Shown in pieces: positions 45,862 to 54,135 of a stretch of 64,000 nt of DNA. The notes beneath the pieces are model-generated. The model saw only the letters and a program-made list of their open reading frames with translations. It did no database searches and was not told the DNA's origin. The position numbers were made by a program, and so were the translations under genes. Position 1 is the stretch's first letter. Each line of letters begins with the position of its first letter. Origin of the DNA: Alteribacter populi (GTDB lineage: Bacteria > Bacillota > Bacilli > Bacillales > Salisediminibacteriaceae); the NCBI RefSeq assembly GCF_002352765.1, contig NZ_KZ293963.1, forward strand, positions 2,626,368-2,690,367. Reading direction: 5' to 3'.

Positions 45862-46223
45862 TCTAGCACCTTCTTTTTCCAAGAATATGCAAGTCCTAAC
45901 CCTAGAACCAAAATAAAGATTAGCATGGCATTCAAGCCGACCCAGCCGAGTTGATCCAAAGCGACCGCCCAAGGATATAAGAATACGGTTTCAACATCGA
46001 AAATGACGAATTCTAATGCAACGATGTAATAAGCGACGTGAAACCGAATTTGAGCGTCCCCACTTGGCTTAATCCCACTTTCATAGGTCATTAACTTCTC
46101 ATTGTAGGGGTTCTTCGGTCTAACCAGCCTCCCGAATGTTAGCGCTCCGACAGGTAAGGCCACACCTAACACCAGAAAGATGACAACATAAATGTAATTG
46201 TCATAATACAGCGCTAAATCCAT
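45852..46223 (-). CDS. nuoA: Complex I subunit A
   Basis: The 123-aa membrane subunit has three helices and the family sequence YESGIKPSGDAQIRFHVAYY followed by FVIFDVETVFLYPWA. The start is ATG 46223 after GAGGGGAG. It is the first gene of an operon of eleven genes, A-B-C-D-H-I-J-K-L-M-N. No nuoE, nuoF or nuoG (the NADH-oxidising module) is present between or beside them. Confidence 0.94.
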   Translation of the reverse strand: MDLALYYDNYIYVVIFLVLGVALPVGALTFGRLVRPKNPYNEKLMTYESGIKPSGDAQIRFHVAYYIVALEFVIFDVETVFLYPWAVALDQLGWVGLNAMLIFILVLGLGLAYSWKKKVLEWT

Positions 46224-46545
46224 ACATTCACTCCCCTCCACTCGTTCATTTTCCAACTCCACTCAATGAATACCAAGTCTCGTAAATCACTGTATTTTTC
46301 CAACTATTGCTATAATCCCACCTGCAGCTGACAGCCTATTTTCTTATTTCTTTCAGCCCGCTAAACACCTCTCCTTCATCGTAGACTACTGCCGTCTCAC
46401 TAAATCCTATGCACCTTTGTCCTTGAATATCATAGGAGTTAAGGAATAATTCGGATGAGCAGGAAGATGTGTTTTAAGAAGATTACATTTATTGCTGTTT
46501 CGGAATACCCTTTTAGTTGCAAGCTATCGATGTGAATGGATTTTT
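46224..46545. other. Upstream region of the nuo operon
   Basis: It must hold the nuo promoter; I could not choose one. No gene was seen. Confidence 0.4.
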
Positions 46546-46815
46546 TTATGCGTTCAAAAAGGTGGACAAAAAAAACGGAGAATGTTGAGGCGTCCAAGTC
46601 TTCGAGCACCGGAGCTACAAGATGTCTCGACGGATACTATTCGTAGCTTAATTAGCAGAGAAAGAGACATTTGGGGTTACGTGAGGAATGGAGGAGCTAG
46701 AAAGCGAGCTTCCCCCAGGATGGGGTGACTGCTGCGTTCGCAACAGGACGTCGCGGTATTTAGCAGGAGATCCTATTCTAAGAATTCTATTTTAGCGGAC
46801 TTTTTGAACATCCTC
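46546..46815 (+). repeat. MITE-like GTTCAAAAAG element (copy 3, long form)
   Basis: It begins GCGTTCAAAAAGG and ends TAGCGGACTTTTTGAACATCC, with TTCGAGCACCGGAGCTAC and GGTATTTAGCAGGAGATCC inside. About 270 bases, roughly twice the length of the other copies. It abuts the stop of the second NERD gene. An open frame inside (46492-46728) is not supported. Confidence 0.7.
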
Positions 46816-46816
46816 T

Positions 46817-47788
46817 CTAAAGGTTGTGGAGGTTATAAACACGACCTCTGTTCGTGCCAATGTGGGGAAGGTTTTGGGCTTGAAGGAGGCGTTTTGCTGT
46901 ATCAGTAGAATGGACTTTAGCGAAATGACGAAATTCTTGATTTGTAATTGAGGGGCCTAGAAGTAAAGCATAGTCTTTGAGCGTGAGTAAAGCAGGATTT
47001 TCCGTTTGTAAATGACATTTCTGACAAATCCAACGATTACCATTTTTAACGAGGGGAATATATCCACAATGTTCACAATGAAACCCTTTCATTAGGTCTG
47101 CCTCTGTGATGTGGAAGCGATCAAGTAAATCTAAATCATCAGAAGCATCCTTATTAATCATTTTTCTAGAGAGCTTCTTAACATCTTTTTTTGGGAAAAC
47201 TTCAGTATTGTAGCTTTTTTCGAAGGAACTAATTTTAGCTGACATCAACCCAGGACGTATAATACTTTCATATGCACGCGGAGGTTTCGGGGGGGAAAAT
47301 TCAACTTGGGATCTCTCATTCACCATAATGACTAAGTATTCCACTGGAAGACTAGCTAGTTTATGTGCTTTTATCCACCTTATCAACTGTTCTTGCTGGC
47401 TTTTTGCCTGGAGGATGAAGTCAGTATAAGTTCTCTTTTCACCTGACGGGGTTGTTTGGATCACTTGTTGTAGTGGAGGGTCGATCACTATTTTTCCTGA
47501 AAGATTTTTTACTTCTAAAATGATGATGAGCTTTGGAGAAACGAGTAATAAATCGATTTGAAAGAAGTAAGGACCACTTTCCAGTCGAAGGTTGTGGATA
47601 ATGTGGTAGTCAGGCCTTTGAAGGAGGTGAAGATAGTACTCGAGTTTCTTTTCACCTTTAAATCCTGCATGAAGTCTATTGTATTCTGGTACGATAATTG
47701 TTTTTGCAGAATGAATTTGAATTAGACGCCTAAGAAGAGCTTCGTACTTGAGGAGTTTTCGCGGTTTTGTGATGGGTTTTAAAAACAG
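46817..47788 (-). CDS. Second NERD-domain/zinc-ribbon protein, probably non-ATG start
   Basis: This is a full-length paralogue of the 8850 protein, 323 aa. The frame is open from a TAG at 47804 and reads KPRKLLKYEALLRRL, HAGFKGEKKLEYYL, FQIDLLLVSPKLIIILEVKN (D79, E92xK94) and SLPVEYLVIMVN. It continues to a zinc ribbon CEHCGY...CQKCHL and SITNQEFRHFAKVHSTDTAKR, parallel to the other copy throughout. There is no in-frame ATG near the beginning. AAAGGA stands nine bases before CTG 47788, the most likely start; a GTG at 47488 would delete the NERD core. Function is unknown. A second type of 21-bp array lies just upstream (48003-48107). Confidence 0.72.
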   Translation of the reverse strand: MFLKPITKPRKLLKYEALLRRLIQIHSAKTIIVPEYNRLHAGFKGEKKLEYYLHLLQRPDYHIIHNLRLESGPYFFQIDLLLVSPKLIIILEVKNLSGKIVIDPPLQQVIQTTPSGEKRTYTDFILQAKSQQEQLIRWIKAHKLASLPVEYLVIMVNERSQVEFSPPKPPRAYESIIRPGLMSAKISSFEKSYNTEVFPKKDVKKLSRKMINKDASDDLDLLDRFHITEADLMKGFHCEHCGYIPLVKNGNRWICQKCHLQTENPALLTLKDYALLLGPSITNQEFRHFAKVHSTDTAKRLLQAQNLPHIGTNRGRVYNLHNL

Positions 47789-47808
47789 TGCTATCAGTCC
47801 TTTCTATT

Positions 47809-48002
47809 TTCGTGCGAGGAGCGTGTGATGACGGGGTATTTTCGCTTAAAATCGTCACTTGCTGTGCTTTTTTGCTTCACTACAGCTTATTTTTTCTGAA
47901 AGCTTTAAATATCTCTGAACTATTCGTCATATTTGAGGTGATTTCCTTCCGTTTTTAGTAAAAAATTGATTCTGGATTGGGTTATGCGGCGGGACGATGA
48001 AA
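47809..48002. other. Upstream region of the second NERD gene
   Basis: AT-rich, with no gene. It should include the NERD gene promoter. Confidence 0.35.
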
Positions 48003-48107
48003 GATATCGGCGGAATTTTAGGAGTTATCAGCGGAAATGTGTCAGTTATCAGCGCAATTGCAGGAGTTATCAGCGGAAATCAGTCAGATATCAGCGATCC
48101 GACACAT
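48003..48107 (+). repeat. 21-bp tandem array, core TATCAGCGGAAAT
   Basis: Five units start at exactly 48003, 48024, 48045, 48066 and 48087. Each begins G(A/T)TATC(A/G)GCG(G/C)AA(A/T)T and ends in a variable 7-8 base tail (TTAGGA, GTGTCA, TGCAGGA, CAGTCA). The reverse complement of the same unit forms the array at 62282-62365. The unit keeps an open frame of heptapeptides, which I consider incidental. Confidence 0.88.
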
Positions 48108-48154
48108 TTTGACCAAATTCGACACTCTCGCCGCCTCACCTCCTCCTCTCCTAT

Positions 48155-48194
48155 TAATAAATCCGGAGAGCTCTTCGGCTCTCCGGATTTATTA
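48155..48194 (-). terminator. Hairpin at the end of the atp operon
   Basis: A very long perfect stem TAATAAATCCGGAGAGC/GCTCTCCGGATTTATTA that includes the atpC stop codon. The U-tail is short (TTTATTA), so termination may be only partly intrinsic. Confidence 0.7.
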
Positions 48195-48596
48195 CTTTCC
48201 ACCAACGACTTCTAATCGGTTGATCGCTCGCTTTAGCGCGAGTTCTGCACGGCTGAAGTCGATGTTATCTTTTTTTGCCTCGTCTAAGCGACGTTGAGCG
48301 CGTTCTTTTGCTGCTCGGGCTCTAGCTTCGTCGATATCTGATGGTAATTCTGCTGATTCGGCCAAAATATTGACCTCGTCACGGCGAACTTCCATGAAGC
48401 CGCCGTTTACCGCCACCAACTGAACCTGAGAGTCTTTTTTTATACGGACAGGGCCGATACTTAATGGTGTAACAAGTGGAAGGTGATTCGGTAAAATCCC
48501 AAGCTCACCCTCGGTTGTTTTCACACTGACCATATTGACCTCGCCATCGTAGACACTGCCATCAGGAGTGACGACATTGACCTGCATCGTCTTCAT
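48192..48596 (-). CDS. atpC: ATP synthase epsilon subunit
   Basis: The 134-aa F1 central-stalk subunit has an N-terminal beta-sandwich (VNVVTPDGSVYDGEV, GELGILPNHLPLVTPL) and a C-terminal two-helix hairpin (ARARAAKERAQRRLDEAKK) that can regulate ATP hydrolysis. GGAGGG precedes the ATG. It is the last gene of the operon. Confidence 0.95.
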   Translation of the reverse strand: MKTMQVNVVTPDGSVYDGEVNMVSVKTTEGELGILPNHLPLVTPLSIGPVRIKKDSQVQLVAVNGGFMEVRRDEVNILAESAELPSDIDEARARAAKERAQRRLDEAKKDNIDFSRAELALKRAINRLEVVGGK

Positions 48597-48705
48597 GGTT
48601 TACCCTCCTTCACCGTTTTAAGAGGCGCCAGGGTACGTTGTCAGCCCTCTCAAGAAAAGAGCTCGAGCTGACAAATTCCCCGTACAACCTGCAGAAATCG
48701 GCTTC

Positions 48706-50118
48706 TTATTCCATTTCCTTCGCTTTTTCAACGACTTCTTCAATGCGTCCGACAAGACGGAATGCATCTTCAGGAAGGTCGTCGTATTTACCGTCCAAGA
48801 TTTCTTGGAAGCCGCGGATCGTCTCTTTAACTGGTACATAAGAGCCTTTTTGACCCGTGAACTGTTCGGCAACGTGGAAATTTTGGGATAGGAAAAACTG
48901 AATACGACGAGCTCGGTGAACGACAAGCTTATCTTCTTCAGAAAGCTCATCCATACCTAGGATTGCGATAATGTCCTGGAGCTCTTTATATTTTTGGAGC
49001 GTTTGCTGAACTTCACGCGCGACTTCATAGTGCTCGTCTCCGACAATTTCAGGAGAAAGGGCACGGGATGTAGACGCGAGCGGATCAACCGCTGGGTAGA
49101 TCCCCATTTCAGAAAGCTTACGCTCAAGGTTCGTCGTTGCATCCAAGTGAGCGAAAGTCGTCGCTGGTGCCGGGTCAGTGTAGTCATCGGCAGGAACGTA
49201 GATCGCTTGGATGGATGTTACGGAACCTTTTTTCGTTGAAGTAATTCGCTCTTGAAGCATACCCATCTCAGTTGCAAGCGTCGGCTGATAACCTACCGCA
49301 GATGGCATACGTCCAAGTAGGGCGGATACTTCACCGCCGGCTTGTGTAAACCGGAAAATGTTGTCGACGAAAAGAAGTACGTCGGCGCCTTTTTCATCAC
49401 GGAAGTGCTCTGCCATTGTCAAGCCGGACAGGGCAACACGCATACGTGCACCTGGTGGCTCGTTCATTTGACCGAATACCATGGATGTTTTGCTGATAAC
49501 GCCGGAATCCTTCATTTCAAAGTACAAGTCGTTTCCTTCTCGTGTACGCTCTCCAACACCGGCGAATACGGAAATACCGCCGTGCTCTTGGGCAATGTTG
49601 TTGATTAGCTCTTGAATAAGAACTGTTTTACCTACACCGGCACCTCCGAAGAGACCGATTTTACCACCTTTAATATAAGGGGCAAGCAGGTCAACGACTT
49701 TGATTCCTGTTTCTAAAATTTCAGTTTCTGTGGAAAGTTCTTCGTACTTCGGTGCTTCGCGGTGAATCGGGTCACGCTGAACACTTTCTGGTACATCCTC
49801 CCCTAAATCGATGTGCTCACCAAGTACGTTAAATACACGACCTAGTGTCTCATCTCCAACTGGTACTGCGATTGGTTTACCTGTATCTACTGTTTCCAAG
49901 CCGCGAGTCAATCCATCAGTTGATCCCATGGCAATCGTACGCACGGAGTCATCACCAAGATGAAGGGCAACTTCTAACGTTACGTCGACGTCCACTTCAC
50001 CAGAGGATTGAGCTTTATGCTGGATTTTAAGCGCGTTATAGATCTCAGGTAATTCTCCCCGGTTAAACTTTACGTCTACTACCGGACCAGTTACTTGAGT
50101 GACGCGTCCTTTATTCAT
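48706..50118 (-). CDS. atpD: ATP synthase beta subunit
   Basis: The 470-aa catalytic subunit has the P-loop GGAGVGKTV, the arginine/glutamate motif GERTREGNDLY and ALSGLTMAEHFRDE. It binds ATP at the catalytic interface with alpha. AGGAGGAAAG precedes the ATG. Normal length. Confidence 0.97.
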   Translation of the reverse strand: MNKGRVTQVTGPVVDVKFNRGELPEIYNALKIQHKAQSSGEVDVDVTLEVALHLGDDSVRTIAMGSTDGLTRGLETVDTGKPIAVPVGDETLGRVFNVLGEHIDLGEDVPESVQRDPIHREAPKYEELSTETEILETGIKVVDLLAPYIKGGKIGLFGGAGVGKTVLIQELINNIAQEHGGISVFAGVGERTREGNDLYFEMKDSGVISKTSMVFGQMNEPPGARMRVALSGLTMAEHFRDEKGADVLLFVDNIFRFTQAGGEVSALLGRMPSAVGYQPTLATEMGMLQERITSTKKGSVTSIQAIYVPADDYTDPAPATTFAHLDATTNLERKLSEMGIYPAVDPLASTSRALSPEIVGDEHYEVAREVQQTLQKYKELQDIIAILGMDELSEEDKLVVHRARRIQFFLSQNFHVAEQFTGQKGSYVPVKETIRGFQEILDGKYDDLPEDAFRLVGRIEEVVEKAKEME

Positions 50119-50157
50119 CTTCTTTCCTCCTCACTTCCTAATGAACACGGGTTAACG

Positions 50158-51033
50158 TTAATCGAGAGCTGATGCTCCACCTACAATTTCATTGATCTCC
50201 TGCGTAATCGCAGCCTGTCTTGCTCGGTTAAACTTCAAGTTCAGGTCATCGATCATGTCAGAAGCGTTGTCAGTGGCAGCGCTCATCGCTGTCATACGTG
50301 CTCCGAACTCACTGGCTTTTCCGTCTAATAAAGCCCCAAATACTAAGCTTTCTGCATAGTGTGGAAGCAATCTTTTAAGGATTGTTTCCTCGTCAGGCTC
50401 GTATAAATAATCGAGACGTTCGCTGCTTGTTTCTTCTCCTGCAGATTCATCAAAATCCGTAAGAGGAAGCAGTTTTGTTTCAGTGATTTCCTGCGTGATG
50501 GCACTAATGAAATGGTTGTAATGGATGTATATCTCATCAAACACTCCATCTGCGAACATCTCTACAGTGGTGGCAGCGATATTTTTAATGTCGGCATAGC
50601 TCGGTTGATCAGAAACGCCAACAATCTCTTGATAGATTGGCATACCGCGCTTTTTGAAAAAGTCACGCCCGACTTTTCCGATCACAATAATTCCGTATTC
50701 ATCTTGAGATTTGTGCCGTTCTTTAATTGTGTTCATCGTGTGACGTAACAGCCCACTATTGTAAGCTCCGCACAAGCCACGATCTGAAGTGATGACAAGG
50801 TATGCTGTTTTCTTCACTTCATCACGGGCTTCAAGCATCGGGTGTGTGTAATCACTCCCCGATGAAATGCTTGATACAACATCACGAATTTTTTGCGTGT
50901 ATGGGAAAAATGCTTGCGCTTTGTTTTGCGCTTTATTTAACTTCGCAGCAGATACCATTTGCATGGCTTTAGTGATCTGCTTCGTTTTTTTAGTAGACGA
51001 AATCTTTGATTGAATGTCTCTAAGTGAGGCCAC
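50158..51033 (-). CDS. atpG: ATP synthase gamma subunit
   Basis: The 291-aa rotor shaft has the N-terminal helix SLRDIQSKISSTKKTKQITKAMQM, the loop SDRGLCGAYN and the C-terminal helix RARQAAITQEINEIVGGASAL. The start is GTG with AAGGTGGTG upstream. Confidence 0.96.
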   Translation of the reverse strand: MASLRDIQSKISSTKKTKQITKAMQMVSAAKLNKAQNKAQAFFPYTQKIRDVVSSISSGSDYTHPMLEARDEVKKTAYLVITSDRGLCGAYNSGLLRHTMNTIKERHKSQDEYGIIVIGKVGRDFFKKRGMPIYQEIVGVSDQPSYADIKNIAATTVEMFADGVFDEIYIHYNHFISAITQEITETKLLPLTDFDESAGEETSSERLDYLYEPDEETILKRLLPHYAESLVFGALLDGKASEFGARMTAMSAATDNASDMIDDLNLKFNRARQAAITQEINEIVGGASALD

Positions 51034-51174
51034 CGTTCTTCACCACCTTTATTCAAAAACTGCACGTGCTCTCTTTACACTAGTAACGGCTGGCAAAAAG
51101 AAGAGCTATGAAGCGTGTCCGTCTAGAAAGCGCTCGTTTCTCTGCCTTTTTGTTCCCCAATTGAACATGCAATC

Positions 51175-52677
51175 TTAAGAGCTAAAAGTCTTCTTAAACT
51201 CTTCGATTGCTTTTCTTAATTCACTGTCTTCAGGAAGCTTTCCTGTCGATTTAATGTGATCTAAGAGATCCTTGTTGTTGTGTTCCATGTAACTGACGAG
51301 TTCAGCCTCAAAGCGCTGGATATCGTCCACTTCTACATCATCAAGGAGTCCTTTTGTAAGTGCAAAAAGAATCACAACTTGTTTTTCTACTGATAATGGT
51401 TGGTGAAGGCCTTGTTTTAAGACTTCAACAGTACGAGCACCACGGTTTAGTTTTGCTTGTGTTGATTTATCCAAATCAGAACCAAACTGTGCAAAGGCTT
51501 CAAGCTCACGGTAGGAAGCTAAGTCAAGACGCAACGTACCGGCAACCTTTTTCATCGCCTTAATTTGTGCTGAACCACCTACACGGGATACAGATAAACC
51601 TGCATCGATTGCTGGTCGAACACCAGAGAAGAAGAGGTTAGACTGTAAGAAAATTTGTCCGTCGGTAATCGAAATTACGTTCGTCGGAATGTAGGCTGAA
51701 ATGTCTCCGGCCTGTGTTTCAATAAATGGCAGGGCAGTTAAAGAACCTGCACCTTTATCGTCACTCAATTTCGCCGCACGCTCAAGTAAACGAGAGTGAA
51801 TGTAGAATACATCCCCTGGGAATGCTTCACGACCTGGAGGACGACGTAATAGTAAGGAAAGCTCACGGTATGCAGCCGCTTGCTTAGAAAGGTCATCGTA
51901 AATAACCAAGACATGTTTGCCGTTGTACATGAACTCTTCACCCATGGAAACCCCAGTGTATGGAGCTAGGTAAAGAAGTGGTGCAGGTTTTGACGCACTC
52001 GCACTAACGACGATTGTGTAATCAAGGGCACCGTGCTGACGAAGCGTTTCAACAACACCTGCTACCGTTGATTCTTTTTGACCAATCGCAACGTAAATAC
52101 AGATCATATCCTGGTCAGCTTGGTTTAAAATTGTATCGATTGCAATCGACGTTTTACCCGTTTGACGGTCACCGATGACAAGCTCACGCTGGCCTCGACC
52201 GATTGGGATTAACGCGTCAATCGCTTTGATTCCTGTTTGAAGCGGCTCATGTACAGATTTACGGTCCATAACCCCTGGTGCTGGGCTTTCAATTGGACGT
52301 CGTTTTTCTGTTTCGATTTCCCCTTGTCCGTCAAGTGGGTTTCCTAGTGGATCCACGACGCGCCCTAGTAGTTCTTCACCTACAGGGACTTCCATAATAC
52401 GACCTGTACGTTTAACCTCATCACCTTCTTGAATCTCAGTATACGGTCCAAGGATAATAATCCCGACTGTATCTTCTTCAAGGTTTTGAGCCATACCCAT
52501 CGTACCGTTTGAGAATTCTAAAAGCTCACCGGCCATGACATTTTCAAGTCCGTGAGCAACGGCAATCCCGTCACCGATGCGGATAACGGTGCCGACTTCA
52601 TTAACTTCCATTTCAGATTGATAACCTTCAATCTGCTTTTTTATCAGAGAACTGATTTCATCGGCTCTGATGCTCAT
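51175..52677 (-). CDS. atpA: ATP synthase alpha subunit
   Basis: The 500-aa non-catalytic F1 subunit has the P-loop GDRQTGKTS, the start MSIRADEISSLIKKQIEGY and the arginine-finger region LSVSRVGGSAQ. AGGGGTG precedes the ATG. Confidence 0.97.
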   Translation of the reverse strand: MSIRADEISSLIKKQIEGYQSEMEVNEVGTVIRIGDGIAVAHGLENVMAGELLEFSNGTMGMAQNLEEDTVGIIILGPYTEIQEGDEVKRTGRIMEVPVGEELLGRVVDPLGNPLDGQGEIETEKRRPIESPAPGVMDRKSVHEPLQTGIKAIDALIPIGRGQRELVIGDRQTGKTSIAIDTILNQADQDMICIYVAIGQKESTVAGVVETLRQHGALDYTIVVSASASKPAPLLYLAPYTGVSMGEEFMYNGKHVLVIYDDLSKQAAAYRELSLLLRRPPGREAFPGDVFYIHSRLLERAAKLSDDKGAGSLTALPFIETQAGDISAYIPTNVISITDGQIFLQSNLFFSGVRPAIDAGLSVSRVGGSAQIKAMKKVAGTLRLDLASYRELEAFAQFGSDLDKSTQAKLNRGARTVEVLKQGLHQPLSVEKQVVILFALTKGLLDDVEVDDIQRFEAELVSYMEHNNKDLLDHIKSTGKLPEDSELRKAIEEFKKTFSS

Positions 52678-52688
52678 TTACTTCACCC

Positions 52689-53243
52689 CTATCTACTTAC
52701 GTTCCCGTACATCATACGTTTATGAATACGTTGAAGCTGATTAGCGACGCTTGCATCGTAGACACGGTCGCCGACTCGAATTTTAAAACCGCCAAGAATC
52801 TCTGGATCTGTGACTTCATCAATGAGTAGTCGACCTTTGTTTGTTTGTTTCGCAAACGTGTTGGCAATCGCCTGTTTTTCATCTTCAGTCAACGCTTTAG
52901 CTGTATAGACTGTCGCTTCAGCAACACCACTAGATTCGTATGAAAGGCGTTTATATTCATCTGCAATCGAAGCAACATACTCAATTCGCTTCTTATCAAT
53001 AAGAAGGAACAACAGGTTCATCACTTCTGATGAGACTTTGTTCTGAAAACTTTCTTTTAATAACGCTTTCTTATTTTCACTCGTGATGCTTGGGTGTCTG
53101 AACACTTCGTCAAGAAGGTTCGTCTCTTCAAAAACATCCTTTACTACTTGCAGCTCCTCACCAATGGGCTCGAGCTGGCCGCGCTCCTTGGCAAGGTCGT
53201 AAAGAGCATTGGCGTACCGAAAAGCTAACGGTTCTCGCTTCAT
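52689..53243 (-). CDS. atpH: ATP synthase delta subunit
   Basis: The 184-aa peripheral stalk subunit connects F1 to the b dimer. It has the family start FRYANALYDLAKERGQ and the C-terminal LIDEVTDPEILGGFKIRVGD. Its ATG overlaps the atpF stop. Confidence 0.95.
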   Translation of the reverse strand: MKREPLAFRYANALYDLAKERGQLEPIGEELQVVKDVFEETNLLDEVFRHPSITSENKKALLKESFQNKVSSEVMNLLFLLIDKKRIEYVASIADEYKRLSYESSGVAEATVYTAKALTEDEKQAIANTFAKQTNKGRLLIDEVTDPEILGGFKIRVGDRVYDASVANQLQRIHKRMMYGNVSR

Positions 53244-53731
53244 AGCTCTTCGCCCACTTCTTTAAGAGTCTCTTGAATGAGCTTTTCTTGTTCTTTTTCA
53301 TCCAGCTCTTTTTCAATTACCTTAGATGCCACAAGGACAGACAAGGACGAAACTTGCTCACGAAGTGCAGAGATTGCTTGCTCTTCTTCTTGCTTAATAC
53401 TTGCAATCGCTTCTTGCAATTTACGCTCAGCTTGTTTTTCAGCATTGGCGATAATATCTTTTTCCTGACGCTGTGCCATCTTACGAGCATTTTCTACGAT
53501 TTCTTTCGCTTCTGCGCGCGCACCTTTAATTGCTTCACGCTGCTCTTCTATATACTTTTCAGCTTCTTCTCGGTTCTTTTCAGCAGTTGAAATTTGATCT
53601 GCTACGTGCTTCTCTCGCTTTTCCATCATGTCCATAATCGGACCGAAAGCAAACTTCTTTAAGATGAGCAAGAGAACAACGAAACCTGCAAGCTGGTATA
53701 TGACATCAAGCCATGTTATTTGTCCAAACAA
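53240..53731 (-). CDS. atpF: ATP synthase b subunit
   Basis: The 163-aa peripheral stalk protein has one N-terminal transmembrane helix (VIYQLAGFVVLLLILKKFAF) followed by a long charged coiled coil of about 120 residues. The chosen start is TTG 53731, which has AAGGGGG about eight bases upstream and gives the usual length. ATG 53758 or a still earlier start would add residues without a good ribosome-binding site. Confidence 0.88.
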   Translation of the reverse strand: MFGQITWLDVIYQLAGFVVLLLILKKFAFGPIMDMMEKREKHVADQISTAEKNREEAEKYIEEQREAIKGARAEAKEIVENARKMAQRQEKDIIANAEKQAERKLQEAIASIKQEEEQAISALREQVSSLSVLVASKVIEKELDEKEQEKLIQETLKEVGEEL

Positions 53732-53834
53732 CAGTTCCGCCCCCTTCTCTTCAATCATACATAAGAAATGGCGAAGAGGAATGTGACACAAACGTTCTCC
53801 GCCATAATAAATTGTTACTCAAATGACTCTACAG

Positions 53835-54056
53835 TTACATGTTTCCTAATAGTAAGAATGCAATAACGATAGCGATAATTGGCAGGGCCTCAACAAGTGG
53901 AATACCAATAAACATAACTGTTTGCAATTGTCCACGAAGTTCTGGCTGACGTGTAATCCCTTCCAACGTTCCTTTAACAACAATCGCAACTCCAATTGCA
54001 CCTGCAATAGCTGCCAAACCTGCTATAATTCCTATTCCGATAGCGATAGTACCCAT
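53835..54056 (-). CDS. atpE: ATP synthase c subunit with alkaliphile-type motifs
   Basis: The 73-aa two-helix rotor-ring protein has its ion-binding carboxylate at E56 in PLVEALP. Proline at 53, three residues before the glutamate, gives the PxxExxP motif known from alkaliphilic Bacillus; Bacillus subtilis has glycine there. In helix 1 several glycines of the usual GxGxGxGxG are alanines (GLAAIAGAIGVA), again the alkaliphile tendency. The residue after E56 is Ala, so sodium ligands seem absent and proton coupling is likely. Confidence 0.96.
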   Translation of the reverse strand: MGTIAIGIGIIAGLAAIAGAIGVAIVVKGTLEGITRQPELRGQLQTVMFIGIPLVEALPIIAIVIAFLLLGNM

Positions 54057-54135
54057 CTAAAAATCCTCCTTTAATGTCTGTAAAAGTTTATAATTACGCT
54101 CTATCATATATTAGGTAGAGCTGGTGGTACCAAAA

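Noticed and set aside
46492..46728. 78-aa open frame upstream of nuoA
   Set aside because: It lies within the MITE-like element and reads its repeat modules; there is no ribosome-binding site.
47488..47488. GTG as the start of the second NERD protein
   Set aside because: It would remove the GxxGE, D and ExK motifs that are clearly preserved in frame upstream.
53835..54056. Sodium-coupled ATP synthase
   Set aside because: The residue after the key glutamate is Ala and the Gln/Ser ligands of sodium c-rings are not visible; proton coupling is more likely.
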